Shown here piece by piece: positions 25,205-34,593 of a stretch of DNA of 42,810 nt (positions within the stretch are counted from its first letter, which is position 1; the number at the start of each line of letters is the position of its first letter). The notes beneath the pieces were generated by a model. That model was not told the DNA's origin and did no database searches. It was given only the letters and a program-made list of their open reading frames with translations. A program made the position numbers and the translations under genes. Source of the DNA: Planctomycetia bacterium (GTDB lineage: Bacteria; Planctomycetota; Phycisphaerae; Phycisphaerales; SM1A02). The DNA is taken from positions 1-42,810 of the forward strand of contig SYGP01000022.1 of the NCBI GenBank assembly GCA_005799495.1. The letters are read 5' to 3'.

Positions 25205-26707
25205 TCACTCGGTGGGGCTTGCTGCGGCGCGCGGGGGGCAGGTCGCCGCGGCGCGCGCGCCCGCACCATGTCGCCGGACCAGTTCATGCGCGATCTTCCA
25301 GACGGGACCCGCGCCCATGACGACCACGAGATCCCCATCGCGCGCATCGGCGGAAATGCGGTCGGTGATGGCACCGAAGTCATCGATCGCCAGCGCGTCG
25401 GTGCCGCGATCGCGCAGGCGCTGGACGAGATCCTCGCTGCAGATGCGTGTGCGTTCCAGTTCGCTGTCGCGGACGAAGTAGATCGGCGGAACGATCACCA
25501 GATCCGCGCGCCCGAAACTCTGCGCGAACTGTTCGAGCAGGAAGCGCGTGCGGCTGTGCTGGTGCGGTTGGAAGACACAGATGAGTCGGCTGGGCTCGTG
25601 CGCGCTGCGCAGCGCGGCGAGCGTGCGTTCACACTCGGTCGGATGGTGTCCGTAATCGTCGAAGACCGTGAAGCGTGCGCCGTTGGGCGATGCACACTCG
25701 CCGATCTTCTGCATGCGACGATCGATGCCCGCGAAGGATTCGAGTCCGCGCTGGATGTCACGCCACGAAGCACCCAGCCAGGCCGCCAAAATCGCGGCGG
25801 CGGCGGCGTTCAACGCATTGTGCTCGCCGATCAGATGGCCGCGCCAGGACACCAGGCAGCTGTCGCCCTGATGCAGCGCGCCTTCGTTGGTCGCGGGGAT
25901 GAACTCGACGCGGTAGTCCGCCGACGGAGACCAGCCGAACGTGTGAACGGCACACGCCAGTCCACTCGCCACGGCACGGCGGTGCGCACCCTCGTGTGCG
26001 ATGAGCAACTTCCCACCACGCTCCGCTGCGGGCAGCAGCCCAGCGAACGCGCGAAAGGACTTCACGATTTCATCGAGCGAGCCGTAGCAATCGAGATGAT
26101 CCTCCTCGACATTGTTGATCAGCGCGAGCGTGGGGCGATGTGCATGGAACGATCGGTTGAACTCACACGCTTCGGCGACGAAGATCCCCGGCTCGCCCCG
26201 CAGCGCGCCCGTGGGAATCCGCTCGGATCCCGTGCGCGTTCCGCCGCCGAACTGCGGGCAGTGCGCGCCGACGATCACCGATGGATCGAGTCCCGCCTCG
26301 ATCAGCAGATGGCTCAGCAGCGCAGTCGTCGTGCTCTTGCCGTGCGTTCCCGCGATGGAGACCGCGGTGCGTCCCGACTGGGCAACGCCAAGCGCCTGCG
26401 CATAGTTGAGGCACTCGATGCCCGCGCTTCGCGCCGCGGCGAGTTGCGGGTTGCTCTCTTGAACGGCGGCGGAGAAGACCACGAGTTGGGTGCCGCCCGG
26501 AATCGATGCGGCGGGGGGGCCGACCTCGACTTCGATGCCGTCGGCGGCAAGCGCACGCGTGACATCGCTCGCTTCCTCGTCGCTGCCTGTGATGAATGCA
26601 CCGCGGGAGCGCATCATGCGCGCGAGTCCGCTCGTGCCGCAGCCGCCGATGCCGATGAAGTGCACGCGACGACCGCCAAAAACCGCCGCATCCGTGCGCG
26701 TGTCCAT
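25205..26707 (-). CDS. murC: UDP-N-acetylmuramate--L-alanine ligase MurC
   Basis: 500 residues from ATG 26707. Mur ligase order is complete: Rossmann-like N-terminal domain with HFIGIGGCGTSGLA (16-29), central ATPase with AGTHGKSTTT (119-128), and C-terminal domain with FDDYGHHPTE and FQPHQHSRTR. It adds L-Ala to UDP-MurNAc. First gene of the murC-murB-ddl-ftsQ run. A TATTCT hexamer seven bases upstream supports this start. The last about 20 residues are Ala/Pro-rich and not conserved. Confidence 0.94.
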   Translation of the reverse strand: MDTRTDAAVFGGRRVHFIGIGGCGTSGLARMMRSRGAFITGSDEEASDVTRALAADGIEVEVGPPAASIPGGTQLVVFSAAVQESNPQLAAARSAGIECLNYAQALGVAQSGRTAVSIAGTHGKSTTTALLSHLLIEAGLDPSVIVGAHCPQFGGGTRTGSERIPTGALRGEPGIFVAEACEFNRSFHAHRPTLALINNVEEDHLDCYGSLDEIVKSFRAFAGLLPAAERGGKLLIAHEGAHRRAVASGLACAVHTFGWSPSADYRVEFIPATNEGALHQGDSCLVSWRGHLIGEHNALNAAAAAILAAWLGASWRDIQRGLESFAGIDRRMQKIGECASPNGARFTVFDDYGHHPTECERTLAALRSAHEPSRLICVFQPHQHSRTRFLLEQFAQSFGRADLVIVPPIYFVRDSELERTRICSEDLVQRLRDRGTDALAIDDFGAITDRISADARDGDLVVVMGAGPVWKIAHELVRRHGAGARAAATCPPRAAASPTE

Positions 26708-26714
26708 GGTGAGG

Positions 26715-26720
26715 AGAATA
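26715..26720 (-). promoter_or_regulatory. Probable -10 element (TATTCT) for murC
   Basis: Minus-strand TATTCT, seven bases before the murC ATG, in the 88-base divergent gap shared with the sigma-54 regulator. Leaderless transcription is inferred. Confidence 0.55.
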
Positions 26721-26783
26721 TCGGCACACGACGCGGGTCGGCTTGGAAATCGCTGCCATGCCAATGGATCGCGTGGCGCGCCG

Positions 26784-26789
26784 TACACT
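26784..26789 (+). promoter_or_regulatory. Probable -10 element (TACACT) for the sigma-54 response regulator
   Basis: TACACT, six bases, then ATG 26796: the same hexamer and spacing as before ferredoxin. No -35 hexamer at proper distance. Confidence 0.55.
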
Positions 26790-26795
26790 CGGTGC

Positions 26796-28169
26796 ATGGC
26801 TGGAGGATCAGAGGCTGTCCGCGCGCAGGTCCTGATCGTGGACGACGAGAAGGAACACGCCGAAATCATGGCGGAGGCACTGCGCAAGCCGGGGCATGTC
26901 TGCACGGTCGTTCACAGCCGGAAGGCTGCGGAAGAGGAGCTGCGCCACGGCAACTTCGATGTCATCGTCACCGACCTCGTGATGGAAACCGAACGAAGCG
27001 GGCTGGAAGTGCTGGAAATGGTCGGGTCGCTGCAGCAGGGGGCGGCGGCCATCATGGTGACCGCCCACGGGGATGTCGCGACGGCAAAGGAAGCACTGCG
27101 CGGCGGCGCGTACGACTTCATCGAGAAGCCGCTCGACGTCGTGCTGCTTCGCAATGTGGTCCAGCGTGCGGCGGAGTCGGTCCTCCTGCGCCACCAGAAC
27201 GCGGCGCTCCGCGGGCAAGTCGATGCTGCCTATGGGTTTGAGGGGATCATCGGCGATTCTGCGGCGATCCGGCAGGTCATTCAATCGATCCGCCAAGTCG
27301 CGCCGACGAACATCCCCGTGCTCATCACCGGCGAGAGCGGCACGGGCAAGGAACTGGTCGCTCATGCGATCCATCTGCACTCCAAGCGCCGAGAGCGGCG
27401 TTTCGTCCCCTTCAATGCGGCGGGACAGGCGGAGAGCCTGCTCGAGGATCAGCTCTTCGGCCATGTTCGGGGTGCGTTCACGGGGGCCGACCGCGACCGC
27501 GAGGGCGTGTTCGAGTACGGCGACCGCGGGACGGTGTTCCTCGATGAGATCGGCGACATGCCGGTGTCCATGCAGCCGAAGCTCCTGCGGGTGCTCGAAA
27601 AGGGCGAGATCGTTCGGCTCGGCGCGAATGACGCAAAGCGGGTGGATGTCCGCTTCGTCAGCGCGACCAACCGCGACCTGAAGGGGGCGTCGAAGCAGGG
27701 GCAGTTCCGCGAGGACCTCTTCTACCGCCTGCGGGGCGTGGAGATCGCCATTCCGCCGCTGCGCGAGCGGCGCGAGGACCTTCCTCTGCTTGTGCGGCAT
27801 GCGGTGGGCAAGTTTGCGCGTGAACTCGAGCGCCCGATCCCGACCATCAGCGAGTCGGCGATGCTGCGCTTGGTCTCGTACCACTGGCCCGGCAATGTGC
27901 GAGAGCTCGTCAACGCCATTCACCGCATGCTCGTGGGGCAGTCGGGCGGCATGATCGACGAGCAGGATGTGCCGTCGGAGGTGTGCAGCGACGAGAGCGT
28001 GCCGGAAGGTGGTGGCAGTCTTGCCGGGCGCAACCTCGAGAGACTGGAGAAGGAGACGATCCGCCAGACGCTCGCGCTCGCCGAGAACAACAGGGAACTC
28101 GCGGCGCAGATGCTCGGGATCGGTGAACGCACCCTCTACCGCAAGCTGAAGGAGTACGGGTTGCGCTGA
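26796..28169 (+). CDS. NtrC-family sigma-54-dependent response regulator
   Basis: 457 residues. Receiver domain 10-125 with phosphoacceptor D60 (VIVTDLVME) and K111 (IEKPLD); AAA+ domain with Walker A GESGTGKE (179-186), the sigma-54 contact loop GAFTGA (226-231) and Walker B VFLDEI (247-252); Fis-type helix-turn-helix at the C-terminus (ELAAQMLGIGERTLYRKLKE). It should activate sigma-54 promoters after phosphorylation. No histidine kinase gene is next to it, so it is an orphan in this window. The lptF-like gene begins 18 bases after its stop, which suggests co-transcription. Confidence 0.92.
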   Translation: MAGGSEAVRAQVLIVDDEKEHAEIMAEALRKPGHVCTVVHSRKAAEEELRHGNFDVIVTDLVMETERSGLEVLEMVGSLQQGAAAIMVTAHGDVATAKEALRGGAYDFIEKPLDVVLLRNVVQRAAESVLLRHQNAALRGQVDAAYGFEGIIGDSAAIRQVIQSIRQVAPTNIPVLITGESGTGKELVAHAIHLHSKRRERRFVPFNAAGQAESLLEDQLFGHVRGAFTGADRDREGVFEYGDRGTVFLDEIGDMPVSMQPKLLRVLEKGEIVRLGANDAKRVDVRFVSATNRDLKGASKQGQFREDLFYRLRGVEIAIPPLRERREDLPLLVRHAVGKFARELERPIPTISESAMLRLVSYHWPGNVRELVNAIHRMLVGQSGGMIDEQDVPSEVCSDESVPEGGGSLAGRNLERLEKETIRQTLALAENNRELAAQMLGIGERTLYRKLKEYGLR

Positions 28170-28187
28170 GCGCAGGCCCACCACCGC

Positions 28188-29822
28188 ATGCCGTGGATCC
28201 TCTTTCGGCACTTCAGCGCCGAGCTCGGCAAGGTCATCCTGCTGACGACTGCGGTGATCGTGACGGTCGTTGCATTCGGCGCGGTGATCAAGCCGCTCGC
28301 AGGCAACCTGCTCGGCCCAGGCGGCATTGCCAAGTACATCGTGCTGGCCATGGTGCCGATGTTGCAATATGCGCTCCCGTTTGCGGTGGGGTTCGCGGGG
28401 ACGATCGTGACCCATCGCTTCGCGTCGGACAATGAAGTGCAGGCGATGTCGGTGAGTGGGCTGCCGTACCGCACCATCTTGCTGCCGCAGGTCGCGCTCG
28501 GCATGGGACTCGCGCTCTTCATGTTCGTGCTCGTGCAGACGACCATCCCGCGCTTTCTGGGCTACATGAGCGATGTCATCACCGAGGATGCGTCGCAGGT
28601 CTTCGTGAGCACCATTCGATCGGGGGAGCCCTTCGCGATGGGCAACTACCTGATTTCTGCGGACCGGATCGGGCTCGATGACTCGCGCGCTTCGGAGGGC
28701 GTTCGGCGCGTTCGCATGGAAGGGGTCGTGGCACTCGAGATGCTGCCGGGGGGCAAGGTGGGCAGCGAGTTCGTCGCAGCTGCGGGCAGCGCGGATCTCT
28801 ACGGTCGGGGCTCCGATCTCGTGATCAAGGTGGCGTTCCGCGATACTTCGATCGTTCGGCCGGGCGAGTCGGCCGTCGCCGCATCGCCGCTCGTCGAGCC
28901 GATGCCGATCGTGTTCGATGTCGGTTGGGAACGCAGCCCGAAGTTCCTTCCGTGGGGCGAACTCATCGAGGTCCTGCGTGAGCCGAGCCTCGGTGCGCTG
29001 CCGCAGGTGGAACGCCGCGCATACGAGCCGCCGATCATTCCTGGGCTGATGATGCAGCGGATCGAGCGGCAGTTGCAGGCGAGCGGAGTTGCCGTCCTCG
29101 AGAGTGGCGATGCTGGGCGGCGCTACGAGATTCGCGATGCGCAACTTGGCGGCAAGGGGCTTGTTCCGCGCCCGCCGCTCAAGCGAATCGCCGTGACGGA
29201 GTTCGAGGGTGCGCAGGCGGTGCGCGAGGCGTCCGCGGTCGGCGCGTCGCTTGTCGCGAGCAAGTCGGCAGGGCAGTTCGGCGGGACAGCGCGCCTCGAC
29301 TTGGTGCTGCTCGAGCCGAGCGCGCGTGATGTGCGCGGCGGCACCGACCGCCCCGTGGGTTGGCCGCCGGAGGTTGCGGGGGTTGCGGTCGCGGATGGTG
29401 CCCCCGAGCCCACGGTGCTCGAGGCGCTCGAGTTGGCGCGCTCACTCTCGCAGGCGAAGGACGCGCCCCTTGCGCAGTACGCGCGCGGAGCAGGGACCGT
29501 GGTCTTCGTCATCGAGCGGGCCCTTCAGTCCACCTACTACGAAGCGCTCTCGCATCTTTGGATGCGGTTTGCGCAGCCTGTCAGCGTGCTGCTGATGCTG
29601 CTGCTCGGATCGATGCTGGCCATCTGGAAGAGACACAGCCTTCCACTGACGATCTTCCTGCTCGCCTTCATGCCGTCGATTGCGAATGTCCTGCTGATCG
29701 CCTCTGGACAGTCGATCCTGCGACAGGGCAAGGTCTTCTCGGGACTCGGGGTGATGTGGGCTGGGAACGCGGCGCTGCTGGTCCTGATCCTGTGGGTGGG
29801 ACGGAGGATGGCGCGCCACTGA
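28188..29822 (+). CDS. LptF/LptG-family permease with enlarged periplasmic region
   Basis: 544 residues, against about 360-400 in typical LptF or LptG. Three membrane helices at the N-terminus (about 14-36, 50-72, 96-118) and three at the C-terminus (about 453-475, 480-500, 515-537) are as expected for the YjgP/YjgQ family, which with LptB moves lipopolysaccharide out of the inner membrane. The periplasmic part between them is about 320 residues, roughly twice the normal size. Segments 154-222 and 313-382 look alike (ISADRI...DLVIKVAFRDTS and IRDAQL...LDLVLLEPSARD), which suggests a duplicated jelly-roll. It forms a pair with the next gene. No lptB in the window. Confidence 0.82.
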   Translation: MPWILFRHFSAELGKVILLTTAVIVTVVAFGAVIKPLAGNLLGPGGIAKYIVLAMVPMLQYALPFAVGFAGTIVTHRFASDNEVQAMSVSGLPYRTILLPQVALGMGLALFMFVLVQTTIPRFLGYMSDVITEDASQVFVSTIRSGEPFAMGNYLISADRIGLDDSRASEGVRRVRMEGVVALEMLPGGKVGSEFVAAAGSADLYGRGSDLVIKVAFRDTSIVRPGESAVAASPLVEPMPIVFDVGWERSPKFLPWGELIEVLREPSLGALPQVERRAYEPPIIPGLMMQRIERQLQASGVAVLESGDAGRRYEIRDAQLGGKGLVPRPPLKRIAVTEFEGAQAVREASAVGASLVASKSAGQFGGTARLDLVLLEPSARDVRGGTDRPVGWPPEVAGVAVADGAPEPTVLEALELARSLSQAKDAPLAQYARGAGTVVFVIERALQSTYYEALSHLWMRFAQPVSVLLMLLLGSMLAIWKRHSLPLTIFLLAFMPSIANVLLIASGQSILRQGKVFSGLGVMWAGNAALLVLILWVGRRMARH

Positions 29823-29836
29823 CGCACCGTTGACGC

Positions 29837-30970
29837 ATGCAGATCCTCACCCGATTCATCATGTTGCGGTTCCTCGGGAACTTCTGGCTGCTCTTTGCGC
29901 TGTTGTTCATCTTTGCCGTGTCGATCGATGTGTTGGTGCAGTGGGAGGTGTTCGTCGATGCGGCGACGCGACTGCTGACTGCCGCGGGCGGCACGGGTCG
30001 CGCTGGGTTCCTTGCCACGGTGAAGTTGATCGTCGAGTTCCACTCTCCCCGCGTGTTCCAGTTCTATCAGTACATGATGCCGCTCGTGGCTCTGGGCGCG
30101 ATGGGGTTCACCGCCTCAGCCATGCTTCGCCACCGCGAAATCGTGGCCATGCTTGCCGCCGGCCTGTCGATGCAGCGGGTCACCTGGCCTTTCGTGCTTG
30201 GCATGCTGGTCCTGTGCGGACTGCAACTGGTGAACCAAGAAGTCATGTTGCCGCGACTGGCAGCGCGGCTGCTCATGAAGCACTCGGAACTTGCGTCTGG
30301 CGTCGCGGCATCGTGGGCTGTGCCGCTCGCGCCCGATGCCTCTGGAACGCTGATCCACGCGGATCGTTTCGATCCTGCCACGCAGACCCTCGTCGGCATT
30401 TACGCCGTGGTGCGTGAAGGTGGCGCGGTGCGTTCACGCATCGAAGCGCCGCGCGGGACATGGTCTGACAAGCGCGGGGGATGGGTGCTGGAAAAGGGCA
30501 CCGAGTCGACGACCGCGCGTCCTGGCGATTCACCATCCGTCGGTCGATCAAGCGTGATCGAGAAGCGGCCCATCGAACTCCTTCCGACGAACCTCGATCC
30601 CACCACGCTCTCGCTGCGCAGGAACATGCTGCAGGCTCACATGCTGTCGCTGAAACAGATTCGTGAGCTGCTCGACGCGGGGACCTTCGACCAATCCGCG
30701 CTGCGCCGCATCGCCGTCGGCCGATTCTCATCGCTGGCCATCGCGTTGCTGGTGCTCGTGATCGCGCTGCCGTTCTTCACGATGCGCGAGCCACGGCCCA
30801 TCCTCGGTCAAGCAGTGCTGTGCGCGGGCATCGGGTTGCCGCTGCTGCTGACCGCCATGATCTTCATCGCGATTCCCGTGCAGGTGGCGACTCCCACGGT
30901 CAGCGTGCTGATGCCCGTGATCGCCCTGCTGCCGATCGCGGCGTGGCGCCTCGCCATGATGAAAACATGA
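29837..30970 (+). CDS. LptF/LptG-family permease
   Basis: 377 residues, normal size. Membrane helices near 10-30, 60-80, 97-120 and, after a periplasmic jelly-roll region (about 125-290), three more to the C-terminus (near 290-310, 318-340, 345-365). The segment ALRRIAVGRFSSLAIALLVL and the following PFFTMRE are typical of the family. It starts 14 bases after the other permease, so the two are expected to form the LptF-LptG heterodimer of a lipid or lipopolysaccharide exporter. I cannot tell which is F and which is G. Confidence 0.85.
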   Translation: MQILTRFIMLRFLGNFWLLFALLFIFAVSIDVLVQWEVFVDAATRLLTAAGGTGRAGFLATVKLIVEFHSPRVFQFYQYMMPLVALGAMGFTASAMLRHREIVAMLAAGLSMQRVTWPFVLGMLVLCGLQLVNQEVMLPRLAARLLMKHSELASGVAASWAVPLAPDASGTLIHADRFDPATQTLVGIYAVVREGGAVRSRIEAPRGTWSDKRGGWVLEKGTESTTARPGDSPSVGRSSVIEKRPIELLPTNLDPTTLSLRRNMLQAHMLSLKQIRELLDAGTFDQSALRRIAVGRFSSLAIALLVLVIALPFFTMREPRPILGQAVLCAGIGLPLLLTAMIFIAIPVQVATPTVSVLMPVIALLPIAAWRLAMMKT

Positions 30971-31008
30971 ATCGGTCGTGCCGCTCGTAGCCCGCTTTGG
31001 GGTGCGCA

Positions 31009-31983
31009 TCACTCTTGCGTGCGCGGTCGCATCCGCCAGCTCTCCTGCAGCGCGTCATCGAACACGGTCGGCTTCGAGCGCCGAAGCAGCATTCGCGCGA
31101 GGCGGTCCATCTCCACGCGCTCGAGCGCGCGACGCGCGGCGCGTTCATCTGCAGCGCGCGTCGCCGCGGGATCGCTGCCATCGGATGGAACCTCCGAGCG
31201 CACTTCCACGATGGCGTAACCACTCTCGAGGAGCACCGGATGGGAACGCCCCCCGACCTCGGTGGTGAACAGCACTTCACGGAACGCGGCTGGAAACGAC
31301 GGATCGCTGCGGGAAATGGGCGGCAGCAGCCCGCCGCGCGCAGCACTGGCATCACTCGATTCAACGAACGCGATCTCGCCGAATGGCTCGCCACCCTCGA
31401 GCCGCCGCTGCACGCGCTCGGCCGAGGGCATGTCGGGAACGACAATGATGCGGCTCACGCGCCGAACGCCGTGCGCTGCGTCGAACGCCTGCCGAACCGC
31501 CTCCTCGCTCAGCCGCACCTCACGCTGCGCGAGCGCACGAAGCGCAGCGTTGCGCCACAAGAGCGCACGCCAACGCACCGGGCCAAGCGACTGCGCCTCA
31601 CGCAGCGCCGCCAGCAACTGCGCGGCGCGCTGCGGATCGGGCGCGAGCGCGTCGAACGCGATCTGCGACTCGCGTTCCACCGCCGCTTCGTCCACCGTCA
31701 ATCCCTGCGCGCGAAGTTCGCTGCGCAGCGCGGCTTCGAGCACCAGTTCCTCGAGCGCCTGCCCACCCGCGCTCTCCAGAAGCCGCGCGCGAAGATCCTC
31801 CCACGCGATTGCCTCGCCCGCGAGCATCGCCGCAGGGCGAGCACTCGAATCCACGGACGAGGCGGCGGGGGTCGTCGGCGCAGTCTGCAGCGTGCGCATC
31901 TCGGTCGGCGGCAGTGTGGATGCGCAGCCCACGATCGGCAGCATGGCGCACACAATCGCCACGCGGATCACCGTGAGGATCAT
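31009..31983 (-). CDS. Parvulin-type peptidyl-prolyl isomerase lipoprotein
   Basis: 324 residues from ATG 31983. Lipoprotein signal with LPIVGC (lipid-attached cysteine about residue 20). A SurA/PrsA-like helical N-terminal region is followed by a parvulin domain: VSRIIVVPDMPSAERV, GGEPFGEIAFVESSD, ARGGLLPPI, and PVLLESGYAIVEV at its end. It would assist folding of exported proteins in the periplasm. Last gene of the rpmI-rplT-membrane protein run, 73 bases downstream of the membrane protein gene, convergent with the lptG-like gene (38-base gap with no clear terminator). Confidence 0.83.
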   Translation of the reverse strand: MILTVIRVAIVCAMLPIVGCASTLPPTEMRTLQTAPTTPAASSVDSSARPAAMLAGEAIAWEDLRARLLESAGGQALEELVLEAALRSELRAQGLTVDEAAVERESQIAFDALAPDPQRAAQLLAALREAQSLGPVRWRALLWRNAALRALAQREVRLSEEAVRQAFDAAHGVRRVSRIIVVPDMPSAERVQRRLEGGEPFGEIAFVESSDASAARGGLLPPISRSDPSFPAAFREVLFTTEVGGRSHPVLLESGYAIVEVRSEVPSDGSDPAATRAADERAARRALERVEMDRLARMLLRRSKPTVFDDALQESWRMRPRTQE

Positions 31984-32056
31984 CGCTGCGGCGTGACGCG
32001 CCGAATCGGTCGCCCGTGCAAACACGCGGGCATCGTGATCGGATTCCCGCCGCGCG

Positions 32057-34159
32057 TCAATCGGGCAGTTCAAAGAGCGATCCGCCTGCCTCGACGCGAA
32101 TGGGCTTGAGTGACAGGCACAGGGCGCGCACCCGCTCGGGCGTGATGCGCGGATCCAGCCAGCCGGAACGCCGCCACACATTCAGCATGACCTCATCGAT
32201 CACCACATGCGTCCAGCCGCGTGTCCGCAGGGCGGCGCGCGCCGCGTCCATGCCCGCATCGGTCGCCTCCAGCGTGGCGATCAATGGATGCTCGTTCCAC
32301 ACCGATGCATAGGTCGGCACGGTTGGCCACCAGAACACGGCGTTCGCGCCGAGCGTGACGACCCGGGCATCCGTCGGCAGTGCGCGCAGCGATGCGGGAA
32401 GCGAGTCTTCGCCCACTTCGCCGCTGAAGAGCTTCTCGATCCCGATGCCCTCCGCAGCAACCAGTCGGCCTTCCTTGCGTCCATTCACATCGATCTCGAT
32501 GCGCGGACCATCCACGACATAACACCAGAGTGGCTGCGCACACCACAGCGCAAGGAGCGCGCACAGCGCGGTGCGCATGGCGAACAGTGGAGACCGCGGC
32601 GGGATTGCACGCGAGATCGCCAAAGACACCAGCAGCACCATCGGCACCGCGGTCGGCAGAAGGAAACGCCCCTTCGCGTGCGTCAGCAGGAGCCACAGCG
32701 CCAACTGAACGCCGAGCACTGTCGTCATCAGGAGGGCCGTGCGCCGAAACGGCGCGCTCGTCAGCAGCACGCACGCACTCACGGCAGCCATCCACGGCAG
32801 CACGGACCAGAACGCTCTCCAGGGTGCGCCCGCACCCGGCGCGCCCGACTCGGGTGCGTTCCCCAGGCCCGCCCCAACGAACTCGCTCCACAGCGCTCGT
32901 GGCCACTCCGCCACCGGAAGCGCGCCGTGCGCCGCATGAAAGACCTGCGCGCGCACTTCACCCAGTCCGCCATCGCCAAGAGCCGGGAACAGGGGGGATC
33001 CAGTCGCCGCTGCAGTACGCAGCCACCACGGCGACAGCACCAAAGCGCCGACACACGCCGCGATACTCATGCTCACAATCGTCTGCGCTGCACTCGGGCC
33101 CGCTCCGCGCTGCGGTCGCGCGGCACGCCACAACCACAGCAGCGCGGTGGGCGCCACAACGAAGAGTGCAGCGGTCATCTTCACTCCGATCGCAGCCGCC
33201 GCGAGCAGCGCAAGCGCCACCGTCCATGTCCTGGAGGGGTGTTGTTCCCACGCAAACAGCACTCCCCACAGCAGTGCAGCGAACAGCAGCATCATCGCCA
33301 TCTCGTCGTACGCCAACGATCCAGTCACGATCACCCACGGCACCCCCAGCAGCAAGACCGCCGCGGTCCACGGCTCGCGCCCAAGCAGCAGCCGCGCAAT
33401 CTCGCCCACCATGCACGCGGCGGCAACCGTGAACAGCGCGTGCAGGACCTGCGCATCGAGCGCGCCTGCCGCCGCTCCGCCCTGCAATGCCATGAGGTGC
33501 ATGAACGCACTCTCGAGGAACGATGGCAGCGCGGAGTAGATGTTGTGCGGCAGGCTCGTGATGCCGCCGAGAGCCATCCACTCGCGTGGCAGCAGCAGGT
33601 GGTAGCTGATCGCGTCGTAGCCGCCGAACTCCGTCGACCAGATCCAGCCTGGCGTTCCAGCTGCGGCGAGCAGCAGCGCAGCGAGCGCAGGCGCCGATGC
33701 GAAGAGCAACCACGCTCCTGCGGGCGCTGCATCCGCGGTCTGCACCCGAAGGCACATCGTGACGCCGCGCCGCTGCAGCGCAAGCGAACGCCACAGCAGC
33801 ACCACTCCCGGCACGAGCAGGGCTCCCGCCGCGAGTCGCGACTGCGCGCGCGAAAACACGCCGAGCGTTCCAGCGGCGCAGTCGATGGTCAGCAGCGAAG
33901 CGCATCCGAGCGCGAGCGCAACGGGCCACGGCACCGCGCCGAGCCGCAGCAGCCGAACGCACATCACACCAAGCCCGAGTGCCGACAGCATCCACGCGGC
34001 GGGTCCCGGCAGATGCATGAGAACGCGAAGCAGCGCATCCGCGCCGCGGCTCTCACCAGAAAGCGTTGCAGTACCGCCGAACCACATCAGCGCTGCGAGC
34101 AGCGCTGCCCCAGCCAACCATGGAATCCGACGAGGCCGCAGGAGCAGCCCAGACGCCAT
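32057..34159 (-). CDS. Polytopic membrane protein, probable GT-C glycosyltransferase
   Basis: 700 residues with about 12-14 predicted membrane helices and a soluble C-terminal part of roughly 150 residues. After the early helices a periplasmic loop reads GGYDAISYHLLLPREWM and then HNIYSALPSF; a loop with an acidic residue near YHL is typical of GT-C enzymes (PMT/ArnT-like) that use polyprenyl-phosphate sugars. Acceptor and sugar are unknown. Its ATG shares a base with the rplT stop, so it is coupled to a ribosomal protein gene, an unusual partner. Confidence 0.6.
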   Translation of the reverse strand: MASGLLLRPRRIPWLAGAALLAALMWFGGTATLSGESRGADALLRVLMHLPGPAAWMLSALGLGVMCVRLLRLGAVPWPVALALGCASLLTIDCAAGTLGVFSRAQSRLAAGALLVPGVVLLWRSLALQRRGVTMCLRVQTADAAPAGAWLLFASAPALAALLLAAAGTPGWIWSTEFGGYDAISYHLLLPREWMALGGITSLPHNIYSALPSFLESAFMHLMALQGGAAAGALDAQVLHALFTVAAACMVGEIARLLLGREPWTAAVLLLGVPWVIVTGSLAYDEMAMMLLFAALLWGVLFAWEQHPSRTWTVALALLAAAAIGVKMTAALFVVAPTALLWLWRAARPQRGAGPSAAQTIVSMSIAACVGALVLSPWWLRTAAATGSPLFPALGDGGLGEVRAQVFHAAHGALPVAEWPRALWSEFVGAGLGNAPESGAPGAGAPWRAFWSVLPWMAAVSACVLLTSAPFRRTALLMTTVLGVQLALWLLLTHAKGRFLLPTAVPMVLLVSLAISRAIPPRSPLFAMRTALCALLALWCAQPLWCYVVDGPRIEIDVNGRKEGRLVAAEGIGIEKLFSGEVGEDSLPASLRALPTDARVVTLGANAVFWWPTVPTYASVWNEHPLIATLEATDAGMDAARAALRTRGWTHVVIDEVMLNVWRRSGWLDPRITPERVRALCLSLKPIRVEAGGSLFELPD

Positions 34160-34536
34160 CAGGCCTTGGATCCGGCACCGACAGGCTGCGCACCCTTCAC
34201 GTGGGCCGCGAGCGTGTCGAAGGTCACCGGGTCGTGGATCGCGATCTCACTGAGCATCTTGCGATTGAGCAGGATGCTGGCGTTGGCGAGAGCGGCGATC
34301 AGTTGGCTGTAGCGAATCCCACGCATGCGGCACGCAGCGGTGATGCGCGTGATCCACAGACTGCGGAAGTCGCGGCGGCGGAGGCGGCGATGGATCCAGG
34401 CGTTCCGCCCGGCGCGCATCAGCGCAACCTTGGCCTGCTGCTTCAGTCTGCTCTTTGTTCCGAAATAGCCGCGCGCTTCGCGCAGCAGTTTGCGGCGGGC
34501 TTGGGTTCGTGCCGCGCCTTTGCGTGCTCGTGCCAT
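34159..34536 (-). CDS. rplT: 50S ribosomal protein L20
   Basis: 125 residues. The N-terminal basic extension and the conserved body (ARGYFGTKSRLKQQAKVALM, RDFRSLWITRITAACRMRGI, NRKMLSEIAIHDPVTF) are those of L20, which binds 23S rRNA early in 50S assembly. It follows rpmI after 109 bases, the normal order. GGAG lies 12-15 bases before the ATG. pheS, its frequent neighbour, does not follow. Confidence 0.96.
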   Translation of the reverse strand: MARARKGAARTQARRKLLREARGYFGTKSRLKQQAKVALMRAGRNAWIHRRLRRRDFRSLWITRITAACRMRGIRYSQLIAALANASILLNRKMLSEIAIHDPVTFDTLAAHVKGAQPVGAGSKA

Positions 34537-34593
34537 GGGAGAGAACTCCTCTACTCAAGCCGTGCCTTGCGGCGCGGCGGACGCTCGACGGGG

